The notes under the pieces were generated by a model that did no database searches, was not told the origin of the DNA, and saw only the letters and a list, made by a program, of their open reading frames with translations. The position numbers and the translations under genes were made by a program. Positions 1 through 10,338 of a DNA stretch of 51,276 nucleotides are shown piece by piece. This DNA is from Candidatus Kuenenia stuttgartensis (lineage in GTDB: Bacteria > Planctomycetota > Planctomycetia > Pirellulales > UBA1268). Each line of letters opens with the position of its first letter. Position 1 is the stretch's first letter. The stretch covers positions 1 to 51,276 of the forward strand of contig CAMCCR010000003.1 in NCBI GenBank assembly GCA_945873085.1, read 5' to 3'.

Positions 1-578
1 GCCTCCCACGGCGGGTCGGCGATCATCATCAGCGTGCCACTCGCCATGCAGGCCACGGCCAGCGTCATCATGATCGCGTAGACCCGCGCCGCGATCTGAC
101 CGCCCGGCGTCGCCCGCGTGCTCCACCAGGTGGGCAAAGCCGTCACCACCCAGGCGACGATGAGAACCAGCGGGTGGGCGGTGGAGACCAGCGCGAGGGT
201 CGTGGCCGCGCCGAGGAGGATCCGCACCGTTGCCGGGCCGTCGAGGAATCGCTTCGGCGCCACCATCACGATCGCCAGTTCAACAATCGCTACAAACGGC
301 AGGAGCACGGCGGTGAGCCCGTCGATGTGGACGAGGTAGCCACCGCCGAGCCGCTGGCCGAGCTCGAGGGTCACCTCCGGACCGCTCATCCAGAACCGGG
401 TGATCGTCAGGCCGGCGATCAACGACACCAGCAGGGCGATCATCGCCGGGGTGCGCGGGGCCGCAGGGCTCCCTCCGCGGTGGAGACCGCGGTGTATGTG
501 GAGCGCCGCTGCCAAGGGGGCAAGAATCGCCGCGGTCAGCGCCGCCACGAGCGGAATGTCATGGCCGTCGAGATTCAC
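1..578 (-). CDS. NuoM/NuoN-like proton-conducting membrane subunit (partial, runs off the left edge)
   Basis: Hand translation of the minus strand from GTG at 578: VNLDGHDIPLVAALTAAILAPLAAALHIHRG...GGGYLVHIDGLTAVLLPFVAIVELAIVMVAPKRF..., hydrophobic, open to the window edge. Overlaps the stop of the upstream NuoL-like gene by 4 nt (GTGA). Absent from the ORF track because it has no stop in the window. Confidence 0.7.
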   Translation of the reverse strand, partial: MNLDGHDIPLVAALTAAILAPLAAALHIHRGLHRGGSPAAPRTPAMIALLVSLIAGLTITRFWMSGPEVTLELGQRLGGGYLVHIDGLTAVLLPFVAIVELAIVMVAPKRFLDGPATVRILLGAATTLALVSTAHPLVLIVAWVVTALPTWWSTRATPGGQIAARVYAIMMTLAVACMASGTLMMIADPPWE

Positions 579-2017
579 CGCCGCCCCCCCTGCATCCGCC
601 GCCCGACGACTTCCCGTCTCCGGTCCTCAGGGCGCGTTCCGAGCCAGTCGATCCACGCCAGTTCAGCCCCCCCGAGTCGCTCGAGGAGCCTCCAAATGGG
701 CCCGATGACAAATCGCGACAGCACCATCTCCTCGAATCCGCGGTCGAGGGCCACCCGGTAAAGCCGGGACTGCATCCCCTCGGGAAGAAGCCGGACGACC
801 GACCACGACACCGCGCCGGGATGGCCGCCAAGGGCCGCCTCGAGCTCGTGACGATCATGGAGCGCTGAGGGAGAGCGGAGGATCTGAAGGCTGCGGAGGA
901 TCGCATGGCTGACGATGTGGACGAGGACCACGACCCGGAATCCGAGGCCGATCTCGACGAAGATGATCCCCGCCTGGGTCATCGAGGCGTAGGCGAGCAT
1001 GCTCTTGAGGTCGGTCTGGACGCGCCCGACGAGGGCCGCATGGATCGCCGTGAAGGCCCCGATGACGACAAGGACGATCCGGGCCAGCGGCGCCGCATCG
1101 AGGAGGGCCTCGCAGCGGAGGAGGACGTAGGCGCCGGCATGGATCGACAGGGCCCCGTAGAAGATGGCGCTCGACGGTGTCGGCCCCTCCATCGCCCGCG
1201 GCAGCCAGTTCGAAAACGGCACCTGCGCACTTTTTCCCATCGCCGCAAACACCAAGAGGAGCGACACGAGCGTGGCGGTGCCGGGGGAGACGAGGCAGTG
1301 GGCGTTGGGCCAGACGCCGTTGAAGAGCCGCTCGAAATCCCCCGAGCCGACGGCCCGATGAATCATCACGCCGGCGGTGAGCAGGCCGACGTCACAGATC
1401 CGGTAGGTGGTAAAGGCCCGCAGCGCCGCCTTGAGGGCGTTGGTGCGCTCGTGGAAGAAGCCGATCAGCATCGTCGAGGAGATGCCGAGAAACTCCCATC
1501 CCGCGAACAGGACATCGATGCTTCCGGCGAGGACCATGAGGTTCATCCCGGTGCCGAACAGCGTGAGGAGGACGAAGAACCGGGTGAAGCCCGGCTCGCG
1601 GTGGAGGTATTTCCCGGCAAACGCGTTGACCAGCGCGCACAGCCCGGTGGAGAAGCAGACATAGGGCACCGACAGCCCGTCAGCGACGAGATCGACCGTG
1701 GCGTCGTGGTGCCCGACCGCAAACCAGGTGCCGAGGTGGACCTGCTCGGGAGCGAAGCCGCGCATCGCGAGCACCGCCAGGGTGACAAGCCCCGCGAGGA
1801 AGGCGAGCGTGAACGCGCCGCCGACGAGCCTGGTGGTGGTCCGCTCGGCGAGGGGTCGATCGAGCAGCGCCGGCAGGCCGACGAGGACGAGGGTCAGGGC
1901 CGGGGCAGCGAGTTGGAGGACGACCAGCAGCGAAACGAAGGCATGGGTCGAGGCGGCCTGGGCCTCGAGCGCCCCCAACAGCTGGGCGACCGGTACGGCC
2001 GCCCCGGAAAACGTCAT
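575..2017 (-). CDS. NuoL-like / proton-conducting transporter (Complex I subunit 5 family)
   Basis: ORF 575..2098; likely ATG at 2017 (MTFSGAAVPVAQ...). NuoL family motifs: FAGWEFLGISSTMLIGFFHERTNALKAALRAF, GKSAQVPFSNWLPRAMEGPTPSSAIFYGALSIHAGAYVLLR. Confidence 0.85.
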   Translation of the reverse strand: MTFSGAAVPVAQLLGALEAQAASTHAFVSLLVVLQLAAPALTLVLVGLPALLDRPLAERTTTRLVGGAFTLAFLAGLVTLAVLAMRGFAPEQVHLGTWFAVGHHDATVDLVADGLSVPYVCFSTGLCALVNAFAGKYLHREPGFTRFFVLLTLFGTGMNLMVLAGSIDVLFAGWEFLGISSTMLIGFFHERTNALKAALRAFTTYRICDVGLLTAGVMIHRAVGSGDFERLFNGVWPNAHCLVSPGTATLVSLLLVFAAMGKSAQVPFSNWLPRAMEGPTPSSAIFYGALSIHAGAYVLLRCEALLDAAPLARIVLVVIGAFTAIHAALVGRVQTDLKSMLAYASMTQAGIIFVEIGLGFRVVVLVHIVSHAILRSLQILRSPSALHDRHELEAALGGHPGAVSWSVVRLLPEGMQSRLYRVALDRGFEEMVLSRFVIGPIWRLLERLGGAELAWIDWLGTRPEDRRREVVGRRMQGGRR

Positions 2018-2232
2018 GTGCCCTGGCTCCCGTTGATGCTCCGCCGTCCGAAGTCGTTCCGGCGAGGCTCGCCGCCACCGATTTTCGTAGTATGCCACGA
2101 TTCAGCCGACCGGATGTCGAAGCCCATGTCGCCCCGGAGCGGAGCCGGGGGCGAGCGTCTTTTTTGGTAGGCTCACCCGGGCCGAACGGGCGCTGCCCGT
2201 CTCCCCGAGTCCGTGCTCAGCGAGTCGACGCC

Positions 2233-3456
2233 GTGGACGTCCCTCAGCCCCCACTTCGCCCCCCCGTCACGCTCTCCGCGACCACTCCGCGTCGCGGCGT
2301 GGTCCTGCTCGTCGATGACCAGCCGATCATCGGCGAGGCGATCCGACGCATGCTGTCCGGAGAGGAAGCCCTCGATTTCCATTACTGCCGCGATCCAGGC
2401 TCGGCCCTCACCGTGGCTGCCGATACGGCCCCGACCGTTGTCCTCCTCGATCTGGTGATGCCCGAGATCAACGGGCTCGAAGTCCTTCGCCAGCTACGGG
2501 CCGATGAACGCTTCCGGGAGCTGCCGATCATCGTCCTGTCGACGAAAGAGGAAGCGGCGGTGAAGGCCGAAGCTTTCGCGCTCGGGGCCAACGACTATCT
2601 CGTGAAGCTCCCCGACCGGGTCGAACTCGTCGCCCGCATCCGCCATCACTCCCGCGGCTACATCGCCCTGCTCGAACGGAACCTGGCCTTCGAAGAGCTG
2701 CGAATCAGTCGCGCGGTGCTCGCCGAGGACCTCGCCAGCGCCGCCCGCTACGTGCGCTCGCTCCTCCCCCCCCCGGGAGACCTGGCCGGAATCCGCGCCG
2801 ACTGGCGGTTCATCCCCTCGGCCGACCTGGGGGGCGACGCCTTCGGCTACCACCGCCTCGACGACGACCATGTCGCGATCTACCTCCTCGACGTCTGCGG
2901 CCACGGGGTCGGCGCGGCCCTCCTCAGCGTGTCGGCCCTCAACGCCGTCCGTGGCGAGTCGCTGCCGAACACCGACTTCCGCGATCCGGGGGCCGTCCTC
3001 ACGGCGCTCAACCGGGCGTTCCCCATGGAACGGCACAACGACATGTTCTTCACGATGTGGTACGGCGTTTACGACCGCCAACGCCGCTCGCTCCGGTGGG
3101 CTGGCGGCGGGCACCCCCCCGCCCTGCTTTTCCAACCAGGGTTGGCCGCAAACCTAAATCCGGCCACTCTCGACTCCGACAATCCCCTCCTGGGGGCCAT
3201 CGAAGGGCTCGACTTCTCCTCCCGGGAAGTCGAAGTCCCTCCCGAATCGACGCTCTACCTCTTCAGCGACGGAGCGTTCGAGATCACCCGGCCAGACGGC
3301 TCGATGGGGACGCTCGACCGGTTTCAAGAGCTACTCGCCTCCCGACCAGGAGGGGGGGAATCGGCACTCGACAGCGTTGTGGAACAGATCATGGCCCTCG
3401 CCGGGGGGGTCGACCTCGCCGATGATCTCTCGATTTTGGCGGTCACGCTCCGATGA
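2233..3456 (+). CDS. Response regulator with receiver domain and C-terminal SpoIIE/PP2C-type phosphatase (RsbU-like)
   Basis: Receiver motifs VLLVDDQPIIGEAIRRM, VVLLDLVMPEINGLEVL, GANDYLVKLPD; SpoIIE motifs GGDAFGYHRLDDDHVAIYLLDVCGHGVGAALLS, WAGGGHPPALLF, LYLFSDGAFE. Start uncertain (ORF opens at 2092; GTG 2233 plausible). Confidence 0.85.
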   Translation: MDVPQPPLRPPVTLSATTPRRGVVLLVDDQPIIGEAIRRMLSGEEALDFHYCRDPGSALTVAADTAPTVVLLDLVMPEINGLEVLRQLRADERFRELPIIVLSTKEEAAVKAEAFALGANDYLVKLPDRVELVARIRHHSRGYIALLERNLAFEELRISRAVLAEDLASAARYVRSLLPPPGDLAGIRADWRFIPSADLGGDAFGYHRLDDDHVAIYLLDVCGHGVGAALLSVSALNAVRGESLPNTDFRDPGAVLTALNRAFPMERHNDMFFTMWYGVYDRQRRSLRWAGGGHPPALLFQPGLAANLNPATLDSDNPLLGAIEGLDFSSREVEVPPESTLYLFSDGAFEITRPDGSMGTLDRFQELLASRPGGGESALDSVVEQIMALAGGVDLADDLSILAVTLR

Positions 3457-3600
3457 AAAACGAGACAAAAGCGGGTTTTCAGCCCCTTTCTGCCTTCCTG
3501 CCAGCACGCTATCTCCGCTCCGGCCGATGTGTCGAGGGGCAGTCTTGCATGCGATTCCCGAATCCGTACACTCAAGGGTTTCCCGTCCCGGGACGGTCTG

Positions 3601-3673
3601 GCTAGCGTAGCTCAATTGGCAGAGTACCTGATTTGTAATCAGGTGGTTGCGGGTTCAACTCCCGCCGCTAGCT
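3601..3673 (+). tRNA. tRNA-Thr (anticodon TGT)
   Basis: Cloverleaf: acceptor GCTAGCG/CGCTAGC, D-loop AATTGGCAGA, anticodon arm CTGATTTGTAATCAG, T arm GCGGGTTCAACTCCCGC. No encoded CCA. Confidence 0.95.
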
Positions 3674-3953
3674 CACTCCATATTCCGGGAGGGAGCGCTC
3701 GTCCGATCGTGGCAGGCGTCGTCCGGAAGCGTTTCAATCCCGTTGCGAACGCAACAGGCAGGAAATGGGCCGGTCGTTGTCTGGGTCGTCGACTCGACGT
3801 ACGTTTTGGGCTCTGCCCGCTTCGGAATGGCTGATTCGGAGCGGAGCCGGATCGAGGAAAATGGTGGCGCCGGTTCGAAAAAAGCGGTGGCGCTCCCGCG
3901 GCAGGTTTTGATTCGGGGAGATTTGGATCCGAACCGATATCACCAACACATGA

Positions 3954-4035
3954 GGGAAGTTTCCCGAGCGGTCAAAGGGGCTTGACTGTAAATCAAGTGG
4001 CTCTGCCTTCGCAGGTTCGAATCCTGCACTTCCCA
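3954..4035 (+). tRNA. tRNA-Tyr (anticodon GTA)
   Basis: Acceptor GGGAAGT/ACTTCCC, anticodon arm CTTGACTGTAAATCAAG, long variable arm, T arm GCAGGTTCGAATCCTGC. Confidence 0.95.
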
Positions 4036-4302
4036 CTTCCAACCCCATGCCCCGATACCGACACTGAACTCGATACCGACACTGAGCCCGATACTGAGGT
4101 AGATCGCGGCGATAAGCCGCAAAGGCTAAAAACGAAGCTAGCGACAAAGAAGTCTGTTTGAGCCCGACGTTAGAGCAACGCGTCTCGTTCCGTCCCCCCG
4201 ATTCCTCAGCCCCACCACGAAAAACACCCCAAACGAGCAGGGACCATCCAGCAGAGGCACACGCGGGCAGGCTCGGCTCATCACCGGCCTGCACGAACGC
4301 AT

Positions 4303-4373
4303 GCGGGTGTAGCTCAATGGTAGAGCAATAGCCTTCCAAGCTAAAGACGAGGGTTCGATTCCCTCTACCCGCT
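4303..4373 (+). tRNA. tRNA-Gly (anticodon TCC)
   Basis: GCGGGTGTAGCTCAATGGTAGAGCAATAGCCTTCCAAGCTA...AGGGTTCGATTCCCTCTACCCGCT. Confidence 0.95.
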
Positions 4374-4540
4374 TTCCAGGCCGCAACTGTTCCTCAACGT
4401 CCTCTCCGCTCAACGACACCCCGACCACACCGTTTCCTTATTTCCACGGAGCGAACGCCGACACGACCGACCGATCCGCGTCCTCGCCGGGACAACGCCG
4501 CGCTCTCAAGCGCTCGTCCACCGAGGCCACGACGCACACC

Positions 4541-4613
<73 letters not shown>

Positions 4614-4833
4614 TCCCAGCGGTCGCCGTGACCACGTCGCCCCACACCCAAGATTCATCCTTCCGGCCTGCCGGAGGGACGCTCGTTACAAGATCGATCG
4701 ATGCTCCGCGTCAGACCTGGCCAGGCGGGGCATCGTCGATCGATCGGATAGTTTGATTTGATGCAGGATTTCAGGGACCAGGGCAGGCGCCGCCTGCAGC
4801 CACACACCAGAGAGGAAGATCGAGGGAGAAAGC

Positions 4834-6033
<1,200 letters not shown>

Positions 6034-6051
6034 TCACAGAACCTGTGTACC

Positions 6052-6085
6052 GTTCCAGGCGCCGGCTTACGGCCGGCGCCTGGAA
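6052..6085 (+). other. Strong GC hairpin in the tuf-trnW spacer
   Basis: TTCCAGGCGCCGGC-TTACG-GCCGGCGCCTGGAA perfect inverted repeat; no U-tract follows. Confidence 0.7.
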
Positions 6086-6089
6086 ACAC

Positions 6090-6162
6090 AGGGGCGTAGC
6101 TCAACTGGCAGAGCGCTGGTCTCCAAAACCAGAGGTTGCGAGTTCGATCCCCGCCGCCCCTG
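6090..6162 (+). tRNA. tRNA-Trp (anticodon CCA)
   Basis: AGGGGCGTAGCTCAACTGGCAGAGCGCTGGTCTCCAAAACCAGAGGTTGCGAGTTCGATCCCCGCCGCCCCTG; sits directly before secE. Confidence 0.95.
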
Positions 6163-6334
6163 CTTCGCGGGATCTGGTCGCCCTGGCCACGTCCTCACGA
6201 GTCTGGATCGACAGCGTCGGTGTTTGGATCGAGGTTGAATAAGGCCGGTTGGGGAATGCCCCACCAGGAAACAGTCGCCCCCACAGACCGGGCTCATCAT
6301 TCAGACGGATCGCCCGAGCCGGACGGAACCGACC

Positions 6335-6817
6335 ATGGCAGGTATGCAAGAAAACCCAACCGCCCTCAGTTCGCTGGGGCGAGAATTGTTCAGCGCGGCC
6401 GTCTACAAGCGGAGCCAAGGGCGCGTCACCCGTCAGGTGACGTTTGTCGCCTTGGCTCTTGCCTGGGCGATTGCCGTCTGGAGGCTCGCTCAAATCCTAC
6501 CGGCGTGGATTTCTGCAGGCGGCCCGATGACTCCGGCGGTGAGCGCCGACGCTTATGGCTTGGTCCGGTTCGTGATTCCTTTCCTCGTTTTCCTTGCTGG
6601 TGCATGGCTCGCCTACCGGGCGGTGAATCTTCCCCGGTTCGCTGAGTTCTTGATCGGGGTTGAGTCGGAGATGGCAAAGGTGGCGTGGCCCACCCTCGGC
6701 GAAGTGGCCCGCAGTTCCGCCGTTGTGATCTTCATGATCTTCGCCTTGTCCTTCATCCTCGCGGCCTACGACTTGTTCTGGTGGTTCATTCTCCGGGCGA
6801 TTCAGGGATTTCGTTGA
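6335..6817 (+). CDS. secE: Preprotein translocase subunit SecE
   Basis: C-terminal SecE signature FLIGVESEMAKVAWPTLGEVARSSAVVIFMIFALSFILAAYDLFWWFIL; located between trnW and nusG. Confidence 0.93.
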   Translation: MAGMQENPTALSSLGRELFSAAVYKRSQGRVTRQVTFVALALAWAIAVWRLAQILPAWISAGGPMTPAVSADAYGLVRFVIPFLVFLAGAWLAYRAVNLPRFAEFLIGVESEMAKVAWPTLGEVARSSAVVIFMIFALSFILAAYDLFWWFILRAIQGFR

Positions 6818-6867
6818 ACGCGGTCGAGACCCAAGGGTCCGGGTGACACTCCCGGACATCCCCACGC

Positions 6868-7632
6868 ATGTCGAAGCACGATCATCCAACCGAGCCCCAG
6901 GCCGACGCGGTCGCGTCTCCCCCTGAGCACGCCACGCCCCAAGGCCATGCCGACGGAGCATCGCATGCAGGCCCCGGCACGCCGTCTGGAGAGGCCGACG
7001 ACGACGATGGCACCCCTGCCGAACTCGCCGATCCCTTTGCCGGTGGCGACAACGCCAAGCCCGTCGCCTCGGCAACCGACGAAGAGATCGCCCCGATCGG
7101 GGACAAGAAGTGGTACATCCTCAAGGTGCAAAGCAACCGCGAGGATTCGATCAGCGACACACTCGAGCGACGGATCCGGATGCAGGGACTCGACCGCTAC
7201 TTTGGCAAGGTCATCGTGCCGAAGGAGCAGGTCACCGAGTTTAAAAGCGGCAAAAAACGCGTTGTTTCTCGCAAGCTCTATCCTGGCTACATCCTTGTGA
7301 ACATGATTCTCAATGACGAGACGTGGTATCTCGTCAGGGAGACAGGCGGGATTGGCGATTTTACCGGGTCGGCCGGAAGGCCGAGCCCGATGCTCCAAGC
7401 CGACGTTGACAAACTGCTCAACAAGTCCGCGGTCAAGCCGGACGAGGCGCCGCGGCTGAAGATCAACTTCAAGAAGGGTGACCGGGTCAAGATCACCGAA
7501 GGTACGTTTGAGAACTTCGAGGGTGAGGTGGAGCAGATCGACGAGGCGAACGGACGAGTCACGGTGATGCTCAGCATCTTCGGTCGTTCGACCCCCGTCG
7601 ATATCGAGTACTGGCAGATTGAGGGGATTTGA
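6868..7632 (+). CDS. nusG: Transcription termination/antitermination protein NusG
   Basis: KKWYILKVQSNREDSISDTLERRI...LYPGYILVNMILNDETWYLVRETGGIGDFTG..., KOW region FKKGDRVKITEGTFENFEGEVEQID. Confidence 0.97.
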   Translation: MSKHDHPTEPQADAVASPPEHATPQGHADGASHAGPGTPSGEADDDDGTPAELADPFAGGDNAKPVASATDEEIAPIGDKKWYILKVQSNREDSISDTLERRIRMQGLDRYFGKVIVPKEQVTEFKSGKKRVVSRKLYPGYILVNMILNDETWYLVRETGGIGDFTGSAGRPSPMLQADVDKLLNKSAVKPDEAPRLKINFKKGDRVKITEGTFENFEGEVEQIDEANGRVTVMLSIFGRSTPVDIEYWQIEGI

Positions 7633-7792
7633 ACCAAGTGTGCCGCCGTCCAAGACGGCTTGCTACGAACGATCATGCGTCCATCCTGCACGGACGCCGG
7701 GGCGCGCAGGGTAGGCCGGTAAGGCATCAAGCAGCAACGTTTCCAACACAACGCGTCCAAGCAGTCCCGCGGAAGGGGAAGAGGTCAGAGTC

Positions 7793-8218
7793 ATGGCGAA
7801 GCAGGTGGTCGGTCAAGCGAAGTTCCAGATTCCAGGCGGACAGGCCACACCGGCCCCCCCGGTCGGTACGTCGCTCGGCCGGTACGGCATCAACCTCGGA
7901 CAGTTCGTCCAGCAGTTCAACGACAAGACCCGCGAAGCCGCCGGTATGGCGATTCCGGTGGTTGTCACCGTCTACAACGATCGCTCTTTCGAGTTCTACA
8001 CGAAAAGCCCGCCGGCGGCCGCTCTTCTCAAGAAGGCAGCAGGCCTTGCGAAGGGCTCCGGGGTGCCGAACAAGGACAAGGTCGGCAAGGTCACCAAGGC
8101 ACAGCTCGACGAGATCGTCCGACTCAAGACCAACGATCTCAATGCCAGCGATGCCGATCATGCCCGTCGCATGATCGAAGGCACCGCCCGCAGCATGGGG
8201 ATTACGGTCGACAACTGA
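7793..8218 (+). CDS. rplK: 50S ribosomal protein L11
   Basis: [35 protein letters not shown]; conserved gene order. Confidence 0.98.
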   Translation: MAKQVVGQAKFQIPGGQATPAPPVGTSLGRYGINLGQFVQQFNDKTREAAGMAIPVVVTVYNDRSFEFYTKSPPAAALLKKAAGLAKGSGVPNKDKVGKVTKAQLDEIVRLKTNDLNASDADHARRMIEGTARSMGITVDN

Positions 8219-8284
8219 CCCCTTGATCCTCGGTCGTCACAACTTTTTCCCGATTTTCCCTCGAACACTTTCAGGACCGTAGCC

Positions 8285-8965
8285 GTGGCTGTTACCAAGC
8301 GCATGAAGGCGATGCTCGCCAAGTTGCCGAAGACCGAAGACCCTCTTCCCGTCGCCGATGCCGTCGCGCTCATCAAGAGCATGCCGCCGACGAAGTTTGA
8401 CCAGGCCTTTGAGATCCACATGCGTCTGGGCATCGATCCGAAGCAGGCCGATCAGATCGTCCGTGGCTCGATCGTGCTGCCGCACGGGATCGGCAAGTCG
8501 AAGCGAGTCGTCGTGTTCGCCAAGGGCAACATGGCAGACGAGGCCCGGGCTGCCGGGGCGGAAGAGGTCGGCTCCGATGATCTTGCCAAGAAGATCAAGG
8601 AAGGCTGGACCGATTTTGATGTCTGCATTGCGGCTCCCGACATGATGGGCCTGGTCGGCCCGCTCGGAAAGGTACTCGGTCCCCGTGGCCTGATGCCGAG
8701 TCCCCGTGCCGGCACCGTCACCGCCGACATCCGTAAGACCGTCAGCGAGTACAAGGCCGGAAAGGTCGAGTTCCGGAATGATCCGACCGGCATCGTCCAT
8801 GCGGTGGTCGGCAAGGCCAGTTTTGATGAGGCGAAGATCGTGGAAAACATCAAGGCCTTTATCGACCACATCATGTCGCTGCAGCCCAACAGCGTTCGTG
8901 GTCAGTACGTGAAGAGCATCTCGATCTCCGCCACGATGACCCCGGGCGTCATGATCGCCGCCTGA
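8285..8965 (+). CDS. rplA: 50S ribosomal protein L1
   Basis: [51 protein letters not shown]. Confidence 0.98.
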   Translation: MAVTKRMKAMLAKLPKTEDPLPVADAVALIKSMPPTKFDQAFEIHMRLGIDPKQADQIVRGSIVLPHGIGKSKRVVVFAKGNMADEARAAGAEEVGSDDLAKKIKEGWTDFDVCIAAPDMMGLVGPLGKVLGPRGLMPSPRAGTVTADIRKTVSEYKAGKVEFRNDPTGIVHAVVGKASFDEAKIVENIKAFIDHIMSLQPNSVRGQYVKSISISATMTPGVMIAA

Positions 8966-9109
8966 AGCCCGGAATGGCTCGCGCTTCCTTCCCGCTCAAG
9001 CCCCCTTTCCAGTTGACGATTCAAGTTCCTGTTTCCTCCATCCCGGCACGGTTCAGTCTCACTCGGCTACGTTGCCGCCCAAGCCGCCCGATCAGGGCCC
9101 AAATTCGCC

Positions 9110-9661
9110 ATGAGCAAGCTTGTCAAGAATCTCCTCGTCGATGACCTCAAGGGACGCCTGACGGGCGTCGGCGAGGTGATTGTTCTCAGCCTCGGTCGCC
9201 TCGACGGCACGAAGACCACGCAGCTCCGACAGACGCTGCGGAAGAAGAAGATCCACCTGCAACTGATCAAGAACAGCTTGGCGCGCCGGGCGACGCTCGA
9301 CACCCCACTGGCACCGGCTTTCGGCAAGACCGAAGGCATGCTCGCGATCGCCTGGGGCGGCGAAGACGTCGTCGATCTCGCGAAGGAACTCGATCGAGTT
9401 TCCGCCATCAAGGACTACGACGGTGTCGAGTTCCGCGGCGGTGCCCTCGACGGTGCTCGGCTCGAGCCAAGTGACGTCAAGAGCGTCGCCAAGTGGCCCT
9501 CCCGTGCCGAGCAACTCTCGATTCTGTCTGGCCAGATCAGCTCGATGGGCTCGACGCTCTCGGGACAGATCCTCGGGGCCGGAGGGACGCTGGCTGGCCA
9601 GATCAGCTCGCGGGTCGACGACCTCGAGAAGGCAGAAGCGCCGGAGGTTCCGGCGGCCTGA
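9110..9661 (+). CDS. rplJ: 50S ribosomal protein L10
   Basis: LRQTLRKKKIHLQLIKNSLARRA, GGALDGARLEPSDVKSVAKWPSRAEQLSILSGQ; between rplA and rplL. Confidence 0.96.
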   Translation: MSKLVKNLLVDDLKGRLTGVGEVIVLSLGRLDGTKTTQLRQTLRKKKIHLQLIKNSLARRATLDTPLAPAFGKTEGMLAIAWGGEDVVDLAKELDRVSAIKDYDGVEFRGGALDGARLEPSDVKSVAKWPSRAEQLSILSGQISSMGSTLSGQILGAGGTLAGQISSRVDDLEKAEAPEVPAA

Positions 9662-9809
9662 GGCAGACTTTTCGGACCGACACCATGGCATGGGCTTCCC
9701 ATGGCCCGCGTTCATGGTATGACTATGGGTTCCCAATTTTCCAGAGGCGCCAGTCCCGGACGTGGTCCATACGGGGCAGGCGTGCACGACCGACCACCCA
9801 TGACACACA

Positions 9810-9830
9810 GCCGGCGGCATTCCCGCCGGC
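9810..9830 (+). other. GC hairpin upstream of rplL
   Basis: GCCGGCGG-CATTC-CCGCCGGC perfect 8-bp stem about 30 nt upstream of the rplL ATG. Confidence 0.65.
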
Positions 9831-9860
9831 CTCATTCCTGAAGGGAAAGGATCTCGAGCG

Positions 9861-10283
9861 ATGGCAACGGCTGAAGCGACACGTGAATTCACCAATGAAA
9901 CGAAGGACCTCGGCGACAAGATCGTGTCCTTGACGCTCAAGGCCGCCAAGGAGCTCTCCGACTACCTCGACGAAGTCCACGGCATCAAGCCCGCTGCCGG
10001 TGGCGCGGTCATGATGGCCGCTCCGGGCGGAGCAGGTGCCGGTGGGGCTGCCGAGGCGGCGGCCGAGAAGACCGAGTTCGACGTCGTTCTCGAGAGCTAC
10101 CCGACCGAAGCGAAGATCGGCATCATCAAGGTCGTCCGCGCCGCGACGGGCCTGGGCCTCAAGGAGGCCAAGGATCTCGTCGAGAGCGCTCCGGCGAAGG
10201 TCAAGGAGGGCATCTCCAAGGCCGACGCTGAGAAGCTCAAGAAGGAGCTTGAAGAGGCCAAGGCGAAGGTCGCCGTCAAGTGA
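9861..10283 (+). CDS. rplL: 50S ribosomal protein L7/L12
   Basis: [72 protein letters not shown]. Confidence 0.98.
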   Translation: MATAEATREFTNETKDLGDKIVSLTLKAAKELSDYLDEVHGIKPAAGGAVMMAAPGGAGAGGAAEAAAEKTEFDVVLESYPTEAKIGIIKVVRAATGLGLKEAKDLVESAPAKVKEGISKADAEKLKKELEEAKAKVAVK

Positions 10284-10302
10284 TTTTTGCTTGATTTACC
10301 GA

Positions 10303-10338
10303 GGCAGCGGCCGGAGGCTTGGTCTTCCGGCCGCTGCC
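10303..10338 (+). promoter_or_regulatory. Hairpin in the rplL-rpoB spacer (candidate attenuator)
   Basis: GGCAGCGGCCGGA-GGCTTGGTCT-TCCGGCCGCTGCC perfect 13-bp inverted repeat directly after rplL; a TTTTT run follows about 8 nt later. Confidence 0.6.

Noticed and set aside
905-2170. 421-aa plus-strand ORF opposite the NuoL-like gene
   Set aside because: Highly charged D/E/R-rich composition typical of the antisense of a hydrophobic membrane protein gene.
3734-4428. Minus-strand ORFs across the tRNA-Tyr/Gly genes (e.g. EVGSAGFEPAKAEP..., KRVEGIEPSSLAWK...)
   Set aside because: GFEPAKA/GIEPSS-type peptides are typical of antisense tRNA translations; not real proteins.
6101-6493. Minus-strand ORF with GIELATSGFGDQRSAS
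   Set aside because: Antisense translation of tRNA-Trp; artefact.
9682-9707. ATGGCATGGGCTTCCCATGG inverted repeat in the rplJ-rplL spacer
   Set aside because: Short 6-bp stem; could be chance, and the stronger 9810-9830 hairpin is the better candidate.
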